Below, piece after piece: positions 1 to 8,547 of a DNA stretch of 64,000 bases (position 1 is the first letter of the stretch; every line of letters starts with the position of its first letter). Where the stretch lies: contig NZ_JPLZ01000006.1 in the NCBI RefSeq assembly GCF_000735135.1, forward strand, positions 1,674,001 to 1,738,000. Reading direction: 5' to 3'. The notes under the pieces are model-generated. The model was not told where the DNA came from, ran no database searches, and saw only the letters and a program-made list of their open reading frames with translations. The position numbers and the translations under genes are program-made. This DNA is from Chryseobacterium sp. FH1 (GTDB lineage: Bacteria > Bacteroidota > Bacteroidia > Flavobacteriales > Weeksellaceae).

Positions 1-1
1 T

Positions 2-2377
2 GTTTTGCCACTTGGACTATTATTCTACAACGCGGCCAATCCAAAATACGATACGATCCTCAAAGAATATATGACCTACCCAGGTGAGATGAGAAATCAA
101 AAATTAAGAGATTCTCTTTTCATTAAATATGAACGCCCTGAATATGTCGGTAAGAATCTTTTCTGGAACAGATTTTTTCACACCGTGGGAGAAGCGCCGA
201 TCATTTACAGTGATGCGAAGACCAAGCAAAGTGAGAAAAGTATCAACAATCGATTGATCAACCGGGGTTATTGGGATTCGGAAGTTGAAACAACGGTGAA
301 AAAAGATTCTGCACACAAAAAAGCTGAAGTTAGTTACATCATCAGGCACAAAGATCCGACGCATATAAAGGAATATTATTACAACATTCCAGATCCCAAC
401 ATCAAAGCGCTTTACGAATCCAGATTAGACAAAAGTCTTGTGAGGAAAGGACAAGTTTTGGATGAAACCGTTCTTGAAAAAGAAATTACAAGAATCAACG
501 AATTGGCAAAGGAGGATGGTTATTATAAATTTAATAATGACAGTCAGGATATTTATTTCGTGGCAGATTCTCTAAGAGGGAGAAAGGATGTTCCAGTCGT
601 GATGACGATTCATAAGGATTCTTTGGATACGCCTTATAGGAAAGCAACAATTGGAAAAGTTTCTATTTCTGTTGCCAACAATATTAACAATGTTGGTAAA
701 TTGAAAATCAAAGACAGCATCAGAGGAATTGAGATCAGCAGACAAAATCGAAAGTATGATTCGATTACTTTGTGGCGTCCGATTATCATTAAACCTGGAG
801 ATGTTTACAAACAATCCAATCTAGATTTGACAAGAAGAAACCTGATGGCGATGAACAACTTCACCATCCTTAAAGCAACGGATGAACTTAGAAAAGAGGG
901 TACTGCTGCGGAAAGAGATAGCATCATAGATGTAGAATATATTTTAAAACCCCTACCAAAATATGAGTTTAATATTGCAACAGATGTTCATTATTCTCAA
1001 ATCTTGAATTTCGGTTTTTCACCATCAGTCGATTTGACGACAAGAAATGTTTTTGGTGGCGCAGAAAATCTGATCACCAGTTTTTCCGGAATCATAGGAA
1101 CCACGAAAGATCCGAAAAATCCGGATGCATTTTTCAACGCATACGAGCTATCTGCACAGGCTTCTTTGCAGTTTCCAAGATTGCTGGTTCCATTCAAAAA
1201 TTACTGGAAATTAGTTCCAAAAAGATATTCACCAACCACGAGTTTGAATCTTGGTGCTACTGTTCAAAATAATATTGGATTGGGGAGAATCAACTTTAAT
1301 ACAGGGCTATCTTTCAACGCCAATGTGAAAGATGGATTGATACAACATAGATTGACGCTCTTCAACACACAGCTGAGTCTTACCCAAAACAAAGACAGAT
1401 ACTATGAATATTTCCCTGCTGATAATGAGATCCGACGAAATATATTTGATCTATATGCTGTAAATAATCCGGAAATTCTGACCTCCGGATATTCCTTCGA
1501 CCAGATTTCTGCAATCATTTTGGAGGATACACCATTCATTACAAACCTTATAAATTCTGATAGGAATTTGCTTTATAACTTCATGCAATCGCTTTACAAC
1601 AAGGAGCGCCAGACGCAGGACGTGATTATTTCTTCGCTTATTTATAATTACACTTACAATCAAATTGGAAAGAAAGATTACACCAATCCATTTTCTTTCA
1701 GTGGAAAAGTGGAGCTTGCAGGCAATTTCCTCAATATGATTACGAAGAGAGAAGAGAATTACTTGGTTTATGGGAATACAAAAACCATTTTCAAAATTCC
1801 GTTTTCGCAATTCATCAAGTTCGATTTTGATTTTAGAAAATATTTCACATTTTTTAATAATCGTGCAAAACCGCATACTTTAGCTTTCAGACAATTTGTA
1901 GGCGTGGGGATTCCGTATGGTAATTCATCAGAAATGCCGTTTATTAGATCGTATTTCAATGGTGGTGCTTATGACATCAGAGCTTGGATTGCTTTTGGTG
2001 GTTTGGGTCCTGCAGACTCTCAATTGGACGAAAGGGTACGATCTTTCGCAATGGATAATGTAAAACTTACCACAAGTGTTGAATACAGAATGCCATTGAC
2101 AGATGTTTTCGAAGCGGCGCTTTTTACAGATGCAGGTAACATTTGGGGGCTTAAGGACAATGGTTTTGGAGATCAATTCAAATTCAAAAAATTCATTAGC
2201 CAAATGGGTGTCGGAAGTGGTTTCGGAATCCGTATGAATATCGCTTATGTCAATTTGAGATTGGATATGGCTTACAAAATGTACGACCCAAACCGTCCGG
2301 AAGGCGAGCGTTGGATTGTTGATAAAATCAAGCCTCTCAAACCAACTGTCAATTTCGCTATCGGTTATCCATTCTAA
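2..2377 (+). CDS. BamA/TamA-family outer membrane assembly protein (5' partial)
   Basis: The frame is open to the left edge of the window, so the start and the expected signal or lipobox are missing; the leucine codon at 5 is probably internal. The visible ~790 residues show POTRA-like repeats in the first ~300 residues and then an Omp85-type beta barrel. Near residue 650 is the conserved RSYFNGGAYDIRAW block typical of this superfamily, and the protein ends in a phenylalanine (IGYPF), as outer-membrane barrels usually do. Known members insert proteins into, or move material through, the outer membrane. The length and the flavobacterial context favour a TamL-like protein over BamA itself, but this is inference. 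An SRPBCC gene follows 15 bp downstream, so the two are probably co-transcribed. Confidence 0.88.
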   Translation, partial: VLPLGLLFYNAANPKYDTILKEYMTYPGEMRNQKLRDSLFIKYERPEYVGKNLFWNRFFHTVGEAPIIYSDAKTKQSEKSINNRLINRGYWDSEVETTVKKDSAHKKAEVSYIIRHKDPTHIKEYYYNIPDPNIKALYESRLDKSLVRKGQVLDETVLEKEITRINELAKEDGYYKFNNDSQDIYFVADSLRGRKDVPVVMTIHKDSLDTPYRKATIGKVSISVANNINNVGKLKIKDSIRGIEISRQNRKYDSITLWRPIIIKPGDVYKQSNLDLTRRNLMAMNNFTILKATDELRKEGTAAERDSIIDVEYILKPLPKYEFNIATDVHYSQILNFGFSPSVDLTTRNVFGGAENLITSFSGIIGTTKDPKNPDAFFNAYELSAQASLQFPRLLVPFKNYWKLVPKRYSPTTSLNLGATVQNNIGLGRINFNTGLSFNANVKDGLIQHRLTLFNTQLSLTQNKDRYYEYFPADNEIRRNIFDLYAVNNPEILTSGYSFDQISAIILEDTPFITNLINSDRNLLYNFMQSLYNKERQTQDVIISSLIYNYTYNQIGKKDYTNPFSFSGKVELAGNFLNMITKREENYLVYGNTKTIFKIPFSQFIKFDFDFRKYFTFFNNRAKPHTLAFRQFVGVGIPYGNSSEMPFIRSYFNGGAYDIRAWIAFGGLGPADSQLDERVRSFAMDNVKLTTSVEYRMPLTDVFEAALFTDAGNIWGLKDNGFGDQFKFKKFISQMGVGSGFGIRMNIAYVNLRLDMAYKMYDPNRPEGERWIVDKIKPLKPTVNFAIGYPF

Positions 2378-2392
2378 AATTTATTACATACA

Positions 2393-3427
2393 ATGCGTCT
2401 TCTCAAGTTTATCATTATTATCATTCTGTGTCTTTTCGGGATCTATTCTATTTCTATGAATTTTGTGGACGAGAGCAAAAGTTTTGTACATCGTTCCGAG
2501 ATCGCATATCCTGTAGACAAGGTTTTTCCTCAGTTTAATAATCTTCAAAACTTCACAGCTTGGAATGATTTCTTTAATGGAAAAAAAGATATTAGCTATA
2601 GTTTTTTTACACCTTATGAAGGCATTGGAAGCGCAATGAAGTTTTCTGATAATAAGAATGAGGAATTTGGTGATATGTTTATTCGCTATTCTAATCCCAA
2701 CAGAACTTTACGTTATCAGCTTTTCGAAGGAGAAAGCGAAAATCCTTATTTGATTGATGTAAAATTTATTCCTGCTGGCGAAAAGACCAAAATGGTTTGG
2801 AACATTCATACCCCAAAAAGAAGTTATTTGGAAAGATCACTCAACTTGGTTGCAGAAGATTTTTTTGTTGAGAATATTGACAAAAGTATGAAAAACCTCT
2901 TTGCACTTTTGGGCAACAAGGTAGACAAAGATCAACAATTAGCTTCTATCAAATACGATAGCGTGATGGTTGAAAATAGAGAAGGCGGACTGATTTTGGG
3001 AGTGAATGTAAGTAGTAGAAATACGAAAGATATTTTGTTTAAAAATGTCTTGATGAATCACAACAAGGTTCTCAATTTTGTAAAATCCGACCTCGCCAAA
3101 AAAGATGACGAATTTGGAATGCCAGTTTTGCTCACAAACGCATCCAATCTTAAGGATAAAGAAATCTCTTATTTTTACGGAATTCCTTTGTCAAAAAGGG
3201 TATCCGTGAGTGATAATAATTTTAATTTCCAAACCTTGAATGCTTCTAAGATGTACTATATCTACTATCAAGGAAATTACAACAACCGTATCAAAAACAT
3301 CCAAGAACTACTCAAAAAGGTGAAAAAAGACACACTCAGAAATGGACAGCTCTATGAAGAGTTTCTGGAGGAACCGACAGATATTCAGGATGTTAAATTG
3401 AAATTATCCCTGCCGGTTTTTCGTTAA
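2393..3427 (+). CDS. Membrane-anchored SRPBCC / GyrI-like domain protein
   Basis: The 344-residue product starts with a hydrophobic segment (about residues 4-20) that would act as an anchor or signal. Residues ~30-165 look like a START/SRPBCC ligand-binding fold (HRSEIAYPVDKVFPQFNN opening, AWNDFF motif). The second half (~185-340) resembles the GyrI-like effector-binding domain, including a YYIYYQGNYNNRI strand. This two-part architecture is common in Bacteroidetes proteins annotated as polyketide cyclase or AraC-effector-binding, without a proven substrate. The gene lies 15 bp after the barrel gene. No catalytic residue can be assigned. Confidence 0.75.
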   Translation: MRLLKFIIIIILCLFGIYSISMNFVDESKSFVHRSEIAYPVDKVFPQFNNLQNFTAWNDFFNGKKDISYSFFTPYEGIGSAMKFSDNKNEEFGDMFIRYSNPNRTLRYQLFEGESENPYLIDVKFIPAGEKTKMVWNIHTPKRSYLERSLNLVAEDFFVENIDKSMKNLFALLGNKVDKDQQLASIKYDSVMVENREGGLILGVNVSSRNTKDILFKNVLMNHNKVLNFVKSDLAKKDDEFGMPVLLTNASNLKDKEISYFYGIPLSKRVSVSDNNFNFQTLNASKMYYIYYQGNYNNRIKNIQELLKKVKKDTLRNGQLYEEFLEEPTDIQDVKLKLSLPVFR

Positions 3428-3499
3428 CATATCTGATAAATATCACGTATATTTACGGGAATAAACCGTTACATTATATGCCAGTCTGCAAAAATTTAG

Positions 3500-3507
3500 T
3501 AAATTTG
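3500..3507 (+). promoter_or_regulatory. Candidate -7 promoter box of sucA
   Basis: TAAATTTG matches the Bacteroidetes sigma -7 consensus TAnnTTTG. It lies 48 bp before the sucA start, giving an expected 5' UTR of about 40 nt. No clear TTG -33 element is present at the usual spacing, so this rests on the -7 box alone. Confidence 0.45.
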
Positions 3508-3554
3508 TTGGCAATTATTTAATAAGTAAATATTTTAACAGATAATCTGTAATA

Positions 3555-6365
3555 ATGGATAAATTTTCATTTCTAAATGCCGTACATGCTCAACTTGTTG
3601 ATGATATGTACGAGCAGTACAAAAAATACCCAGACGCTTTAGAACCTTCTTGGAAAGCATTTTTCCAAGGTTTCGATTTTGCTTTAGAAAACTACAGCGA
3701 AGAAGATTCTTATGTTTCAGCGCCGTCTAATTCTGCTCCAGTTCAGTACGCACAACAAGCTGTGACAAGTAATGCTGTTTCAGAAGACATTTCAAAAGAA
3801 TTCAAAGTGGTGAACCTGATCGAAGCTTACAGATCAAGAGGTCACCTTTTCACAAAAACAAATCCTGTAAGAGAAAGAAGACATTACTTCCCAACTCTTG
3901 ATATAGAAAACTTCGGATTGTCCAAGGAAGACCTGAACAAGAAGTTCAATTCTGCAACACAAACCGGAATGCCTGGTCCTGCGACTTTGCAGGAAATCGT
4001 GACGCATCTACAAAACATCTATTGCGATTCTATCGGAGTAGAGTATATGCATATCCAAAATGTGGAGGAGAAGAAATGGATCATGGAATGGGTCAACGTA
4101 AACGAAAACCATCCAAATCTTTCTGCTCAGGAAAAAACCGAAATCCTTTTCAAATTAAACCAGGCGGTGGCGTTTGAAAATTATCTTCATACAAAATTCG
4201 TAGGTCAAAAACGTTTCTCTCTCGAAGGAGGCGAATCTCTAATTCCTGCACTAGACCAATTGATCACGCGCTCTTCACAATTAGGTGTTGACGAAGTGGT
4301 TCTCGGAATGGCGCACAGAGGACGTTTGAATGTTTTGACCAATGTTTTTCAAAAGTCTTACAAACAGATATTTTCAGAATTTGAAGGTAAGGAATTTGAA
4401 GAAGACGTTTTCTCTGGTGACGTTAAATATCACTTGGGATCTTCTAAAAAAATCACTACTGCAAACGGCGAAGAAGTTAGAATCAATTTAACGCCGAATC
4501 CATCTCACTTGGAAACTGTAGCAGCTCTTGTAGAAGGAATTTGCAGAGCAAAAGTTGATAACACTTACAATGACGATTATTCTAAAGTTCTTCCGATCGT
4601 GATCCACGGAGACGGTGCAATTGCAGGTCAAGGCATCGTTTATGAAATCGCTCAGATGATGAATCTTGAAGGTTACAGAACTGGTGGAACTGTTCATATT
4701 GTTGTGAACAATCAGGTATCATTTACAACAAATTATATGGATGCAAGATCGTCTGTGTATTGTACAGATATTGCAAAAGTGACGGATTCTCCAGTAATGC
4801 ACATCAATGCTGATGATGTAGAAGCTGTAGTTCACGCAATCAGATTTGCAGCGGATTTCCGTGCTAAGTTTGGTAAAGACGTTTATATCGATCTTCTTGG
4901 TTACAGAAAATATGGACACAACGAAGGTGATGAGCCAAGATTTACGCAACCAAATCTTTACAAATTAATTTCAAAACATCCAAATCCAAGGGAGATCTAC
5001 AAAGATCTTTTGATCAAGGAAAATGTAGTTTCTGATGACGTTTTGAAAAAAATGGAGCAGGAATTCAAAGGTTTGTTGGATGAGAATTTTGACGCTTCCA
5101 AAGAAATCGAGAGAAACACGATGGATGTCTTTATGAAAGATGACTGGACAGATTTCCCGATCGGTGGAAAAGGTTGTGTTTCGAATTCTGATATTGATAC
5201 AACTTACGATCTTGAAAAACTGAAGGAGCTTGCAGTTAAAATCTCCACTCTTCCTGCAGATAAAAAATTCATTAATAAAATCACCCGTCTTTTCGATAAC
5301 AGAGTGAAGATGGTAGAAAATAATTCTTTGGATTGGGCAACAGGCGAGTTGTTGGCTTATGCAACATTACTTACCGAAGGTTATAATGTAAGGATTTCTG
5401 GAGAAGATGTAGAAAGAGGAACTTTCTCTCACCGCCACGCAGTTGTAAAAACTGAAGATACGGAAGAAGAATACATCCCGTTGAGACACATCAATGATCA
5501 AAGATTTGATGTTTACAATTCACATCTGTCAGAATATGGTGTTTTAGGATTTGATTATGGCTATGCTATGGCAGCGCCTAAAACATTGACAATTTGGGAA
5601 GCGCAGTTTGGAGATTTCACGAATGGGGCACAGATTATTGTAGATCAATATTTGGTTGCGGCAGAGGAAAAATGGAAAATCCAAAACGGAATGGTTATGA
5701 TGTTGCCTCACGGATCGGAAGGTCAAGGTGCAGAACACTCTTCTGCAAGATTGGAAAGATTCTTGACGCTTTCTGCAAACGAAAATATCATCGTTGCCAA
5801 TATTACTTCTCCTGCGAATTATTTCCATTTGTTGAGAAGACAGATGAAGTTTGGATTCAGAAAACCATTGGTAATTATGACGCCGAAATCTCTATTGAGA
5901 CATCCAAAAGTAGTTTCTCCACTAGAAGATTTGGCAACAGGAAGTTTCCAACCAATTTTGGATGATCCAACGGCTGATCCAGCAAAAGTGGAAAAATTGG
6001 TACTTTGTACTGGTAAATTATATTACGATCTTTTGGCTAAGAAAGAAGAATTGAATGACGATAAAGTAGCTTTAGTAAGACTTGAGCAAGTTTATCCTTT
6101 AAATTTTGAAAAAGTTCAAGCAATCTTTGACAAATATAAAAACAGGAAAGATTTAGTTTGGGCTCAGGAAGAACCAGAAAATATGGGTGCTTGGAGTTTC
6201 ATATTGAGAAACTTTAGGGATACGAACATTCAGTTGATTTCTCCAGTTGCAAGTGGAACGCCTGCGCCAGGAAGTCACAAGATGTTTGAGAAAAACCAGA
6301 CGAAGATCATCAATTCTGTTTTTCAATGCAATGACGAACCTGTAAAAAGACCAGTTACAGCTTAA
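3555..6365 (+). CDS. sucA: 2-oxoglutarate dehydrogenase E1 component
   Basis: This is the thiamine-diphosphate decarboxylase of the TCA-cycle 2-oxoglutarate dehydrogenase complex; it decarboxylates 2-oxoglutarate and passes the succinyl group to the E2 lipoyl arm. The 936-residue length is normal for the family. Residues 1-40 form the E1 N-terminal region (FLNAVHAQLVDDMYEQYKKYP). HRGRLNVL lies near residue 255 and the diphosphate/Mg-binding segment with GDGAIAGQG near 352. The transketolase-like pyrimidine domain contains WEAQFGDFTNGAQ near 680. The last ~150 residues are the conserved E1 C-terminus. The E2 gene follows 64 bp downstream, so both subunits are probably on one transcript. Confidence 0.97.
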   Translation: MDKFSFLNAVHAQLVDDMYEQYKKYPDALEPSWKAFFQGFDFALENYSEEDSYVSAPSNSAPVQYAQQAVTSNAVSEDISKEFKVVNLIEAYRSRGHLFTKTNPVRERRHYFPTLDIENFGLSKEDLNKKFNSATQTGMPGPATLQEIVTHLQNIYCDSIGVEYMHIQNVEEKKWIMEWVNVNENHPNLSAQEKTEILFKLNQAVAFENYLHTKFVGQKRFSLEGGESLIPALDQLITRSSQLGVDEVVLGMAHRGRLNVLTNVFQKSYKQIFSEFEGKEFEEDVFSGDVKYHLGSSKKITTANGEEVRINLTPNPSHLETVAALVEGICRAKVDNTYNDDYSKVLPIVIHGDGAIAGQGIVYEIAQMMNLEGYRTGGTVHIVVNNQVSFTTNYMDARSSVYCTDIAKVTDSPVMHINADDVEAVVHAIRFAADFRAKFGKDVYIDLLGYRKYGHNEGDEPRFTQPNLYKLISKHPNPREIYKDLLIKENVVSDDVLKKMEQEFKGLLDENFDASKEIERNTMDVFMKDDWTDFPIGGKGCVSNSDIDTTYDLEKLKELAVKISTLPADKKFINKITRLFDNRVKMVENNSLDWATGELLAYATLLTEGYNVRISGEDVERGTFSHRHAVVKTEDTEEEYIPLRHINDQRFDVYNSHLSEYGVLGFDYGYAMAAPKTLTIWEAQFGDFTNGAQIIVDQYLVAAEEKWKIQNGMVMMLPHGSEGQGAEHSSARLERFLTLSANENIIVANITSPANYFHLLRRQMKFGFRKPLVIMTPKSLLRHPKVVSPLEDLATGSFQPILDDPTADPAKVEKLVLCTGKLYYDLLAKKEELNDDKVALVRLEQVYPLNFEKVQAIFDKYKNRKDLVWAQEEPENMGAWSFILRNFRDTNIQLISPVASGTPAPGSHKMFEKNQTKIINSVFQCNDEPVKRPVTA

Positions 6366-6429
6366 TAAAATTAATAAACTATAAAGAATAACAGTTTCGG
6401 CTGTTCTGAAATTAAAAACAAAAAAGAGT

Positions 6430-7671
6430 ATGTCAATATTAGAAATGAAAGTTCCTTCACCAGGAGAATCAATCACAGAAGTAGAAATTGCGACTTGGCT
6501 AGTACAAGACGGTGATTACGTAGAAAAAGATCAGCCAATTGCAGAAGTAGATTCTGATAAGGCAACTTTGGAACTTCCTGCTGAGCAAAGTGGAATCATC
6601 ACTTTGAAAGCTGAAGAAGGTGAAGTGGTTCAAGTTGGTCAAGTGGTTTGTCTTATTGATATGGATGCTGCAAAACCAGACGGTGGCGCTGCACCAGCTG
6701 CAGAAAAACCAAAAGAAGAGCCTAAAGCGGAAGAGAAAAAAGAAGAACCAGCACCAGCTCCAAAAGCCGAGGCTGCAAAAACTGAAACCTATGCTGCTCA
6801 AACACCTTCTCCTGCTGCTAAGAAAATCCTTGACGAAAAGGGAATTGCTCCAAGTCAGGTAAGCGGTTCTGGCAGAGACGGCAGAATTACAAAAGATGAC
6901 GCTGTTACAGCTTCGGTTCCTGCAATGGGAAGTGCAAGCGGTGGAAGCAGAGGAACATCAACTACAAAACTTTCAGTTCTTAGAAGAAAGATCGCTGCAA
7001 GATTGGTTTCAGTGAAAAACGAAACAGCAATGTTGACGACTTTCAACGAGGTTGATATGTCTGAGATCTTCAGAATCAGAAAACAATATAAAGAAGAATT
7101 CGCTGCAAAACACGGGATTGGTCTTGGATTTATGTCTTTCTTCACAAAAGCTGTAACCAGAGCATTGAAACTTTATCCAGATGTGAACGCTTCTATCGAC
7201 GGTGATTTCAAAACTAACTATGACTTTGCAGATATTTCTATCGCGGTTTCAGGACCAAAAGGTTTGATGGTGCCAGTTCTTAGAAATGCAGAAAATATGT
7301 CTCTAAGAGGTGTTGAAGCAAATATCAAAGATCTTGCTCTAAAAGTAAGAGATGGAAAAATCACAGTTGACGAGATGACTGGTGGAACATTCACTATCAC
7401 AAACGGTGGAACTTTTGGATCGATGTTATCGACGCCGATCATCAACCCGCCACAATCTGCAATCTTGGGAATGCACAACATCATCCAAAGACCGGTTGCT
7501 GTTGACGGACAAGTCGTTATCAGACCAATGATGTACGTTGCAATGTCTTATGACCACAGGATCATCGACGGAAAAGAATCCGTAGGTTTCTTGGTTGCTG
7601 TGAAAGAAGCAATCGACAATCCAGTAGAATTCCTAATGGATGGCGACGAAAGAAAAGCTTTGGAATTATAA
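6430..7671 (+). CDS. sucB: 2-oxoglutarate dehydrogenase E2 (dihydrolipoyl succinyltransferase)
   Basis: The protein transfers the succinyl group from its lipoyl arm to CoA. Residues 1-77 form one lipoyl domain with the modified lysine at K44 in the DSDKATLE motif. An Ala/Pro/Lys/Glu-rich flexible linker (about 80-125) follows. The E1/E3-binding domain (about 125-165) contains [13 protein letters not shown] and GRITKDD. The acyltransferase catalytic domain runs from ~185 to the end, with the active-site histidine H376 in DHRIIDG. One lipoyl domain and 413 residues match the succinyl type. It is the last gene of the sucAB unit and is followed 19 bp later by a strong terminator. Confidence 0.97.
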   Translation: MSILEMKVPSPGESITEVEIATWLVQDGDYVEKDQPIAEVDSDKATLELPAEQSGIITLKAEEGEVVQVGQVVCLIDMDAAKPDGGAAPAAEKPKEEPKAEEKKEEPAPAPKAEAAKTETYAAQTPSPAAKKILDEKGIAPSQVSGSGRDGRITKDDAVTASVPAMGSASGGSRGTSTTKLSVLRRKIAARLVSVKNETAMLTTFNEVDMSEIFRIRKQYKEEFAAKHGIGLGFMSFFTKAVTRALKLYPDVNASIDGDFKTNYDFADISIAVSGPKGLMVPVLRNAENMSLRGVEANIKDLALKVRDGKITVDEMTGGTFTITNGGTFGSMLSTPIINPPQSAILGMHNIIQRPVAVDGQVVIRPMMYVAMSYDHRIIDGKESVGFLVAVKEAIDNPVEFLMDGDERKALEL

Positions 7672-7690
7672 TTGATTTCATCAGTATGAA

Positions 7691-7723
7691 AAAAGAGAGC
7701 AAGTTTTTTGCTCTCTTTTTTTT
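7691..7723 (+). terminator. Rho-independent terminator of sucAB
   Basis: A 12-bp perfect stem (AAAAGAGAGCAA / TTGCTCTCTTTT) with a 5-nt loop is followed by a T run. It sits directly behind sucB. Confidence 0.92.
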
Positions 7724-7746
7724 ATATTTAGTCATAAAATTGAATT

Positions 7747-8217
7747 ATGATGAATTGCTTTGAGTTACCACTTTACAAAAAATCACAGGAGATCTACGAA
7801 ACTGTGAAGGTCATTACGGATTTGTTTCCAGAAGACAATGATTATTTACAAAACGTCAAGCAACATTTGTTGGGCGATAGTATGATTATTCAGGCAAAGA
7901 TTTGTGGCGCAGAAGCAGTAAAGTTATATGATATAAAAATGGAGAATACCGCAATCATTAGGAAAGTGGCGCGCGATATAATGGTCGGTGGTAACAATTT
8001 GGAACACTTTGGTTTCTCCGATGCAAAATATTATCATCTTATTAGAAAATTAATTGAGGAATTTAGACTTTTGTTTATCGATTGGGTTGGATCTTTTAAT
8101 CAGAAACATTACATTGTTGATGATTGGGGATTGTTCAATCCACCTGGAGTTTCTCCAGACCATATTCAAAGCGATGACGAACTGGACTTTTTGGATGAGG
8201 ACGATGAAGATTATTAA
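7747..8217 (+). CDS. Small helical protein of unknown function, acidic tail
   Basis: The 156-residue product has no signal peptide or membrane segment. It reads as an alpha-helical protein: the opening FELPLYKKSQEIYETVKVI and the following helices are faintly reminiscent of four-helix-bundle proteins of the S23 type, but the family's usual motifs are not clear, so this is only a suggestion. The last ~20 residues are very acidic (DDELDFLDEDDEDY). Two ATG codons are adjacent at 7747 and 7750; either may be used. It stands alone between the sucAB terminator and dnaX and is followed by a dispersed repeat. Confidence 0.7.
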   Translation: MMNCFELPLYKKSQEIYETVKVITDLFPEDNDYLQNVKQHLLGDSMIIQAKICGAEAVKLYDIKMENTAIIRKVARDIMVGGNNLEHFGFSDAKYYHLIRKLIEEFRLLFIDWVGSFNQKHYIVDDWGLFNPPGVSPDHIQSDDELDFLDEDDEDY

Positions 8218-8225
8218 TGAAATTA

Positions 8226-8345
8226 TTTGGGCAGCTTTTCCGCCTTCCGCTCCCAATCTTTTTTGCAGATGATTTCAGTTTAAATAGAACTTTGGTACAA
8301 GCAAAAAAGGATTTCCGCTCAAGTCGGGCTGCAGCTTCGCAAAGT
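8226..8345 (-). repeat. Dispersed intergenic palindrome, family A, copy 1
   Basis: A ~120-bp element is nearly identical to the one at 14893-15017. Read on the minus strand it begins GCAGCCCGACTTGAGCGG, then has a run of T, a variable centre of about 35 bp, and ends GCGGAAAAGCTGC. The ends pair with each other (GCAGC/GCTGC), as do the inner blocks ATCTTTTTTGC and GCAAAAAAGGAT, so the whole unit can fold back. The same general pattern (AGCCC-GA-AGCGG ... GCGG-A-AGCT) appears in a third element at 22643-22731. From memory, elements of this kind are common in flavobacterial genomes; the function is unknown. Confidence 0.8.
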
Positions 8346-8535
8346 TGAAAGTTTGTTTTCTAGTTTCAGATTTACCAACCGTTGAAATTTGTCTTTGGTG
8401 AGTTTTACGTCTTTGCGTACCTTAAAAATATTTTCAATAATTTCAAAGAAATCTTTGCGCTCTTTGTGTTTAAATCTTCTCCCAAACCAACAAACAATTA
8501 TTTAAAAACCATTTCCAAAATTCACAATTAATCCT
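8346..8535. other. Non-coding spacer before dnaX with TCTTTGCG-type repeats
   Basis: The spacer holds several similar words on one strand (TCTTTGG, GTCTTTGCG, ATCTTTGCG, CTCTTTGTG) between 8391 and 8471. This resembles short CTTTGCG-type intergenic repeats I recall from Bacteroidetes, but no second copy lies in this window. No gene is seen here. Confidence 0.35.
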
Positions 8536-8543
8536 TACTTTTG
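8536..8543 (+). promoter_or_regulatory. Candidate -7 box very close to the dnaX start
   Basis: TACTTTTG matches TAnnTTTG and ends 4 bp before the dnaX ATG at 8548. If used, transcription would start at or next to the start codon, giving a leaderless or nearly leaderless mRNA. There is no clear -33 element, so chance remains possible. Confidence 0.35.
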
Positions 8544-8547
8544 AGCA

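Noticed and set aside
6499-6862. Lys/Gln- or Phe-rich ORFs in the sucB linker
   Set aside because: They are alternate frames of the Ala/Pro/Lys/Glu-rich linker of E2.
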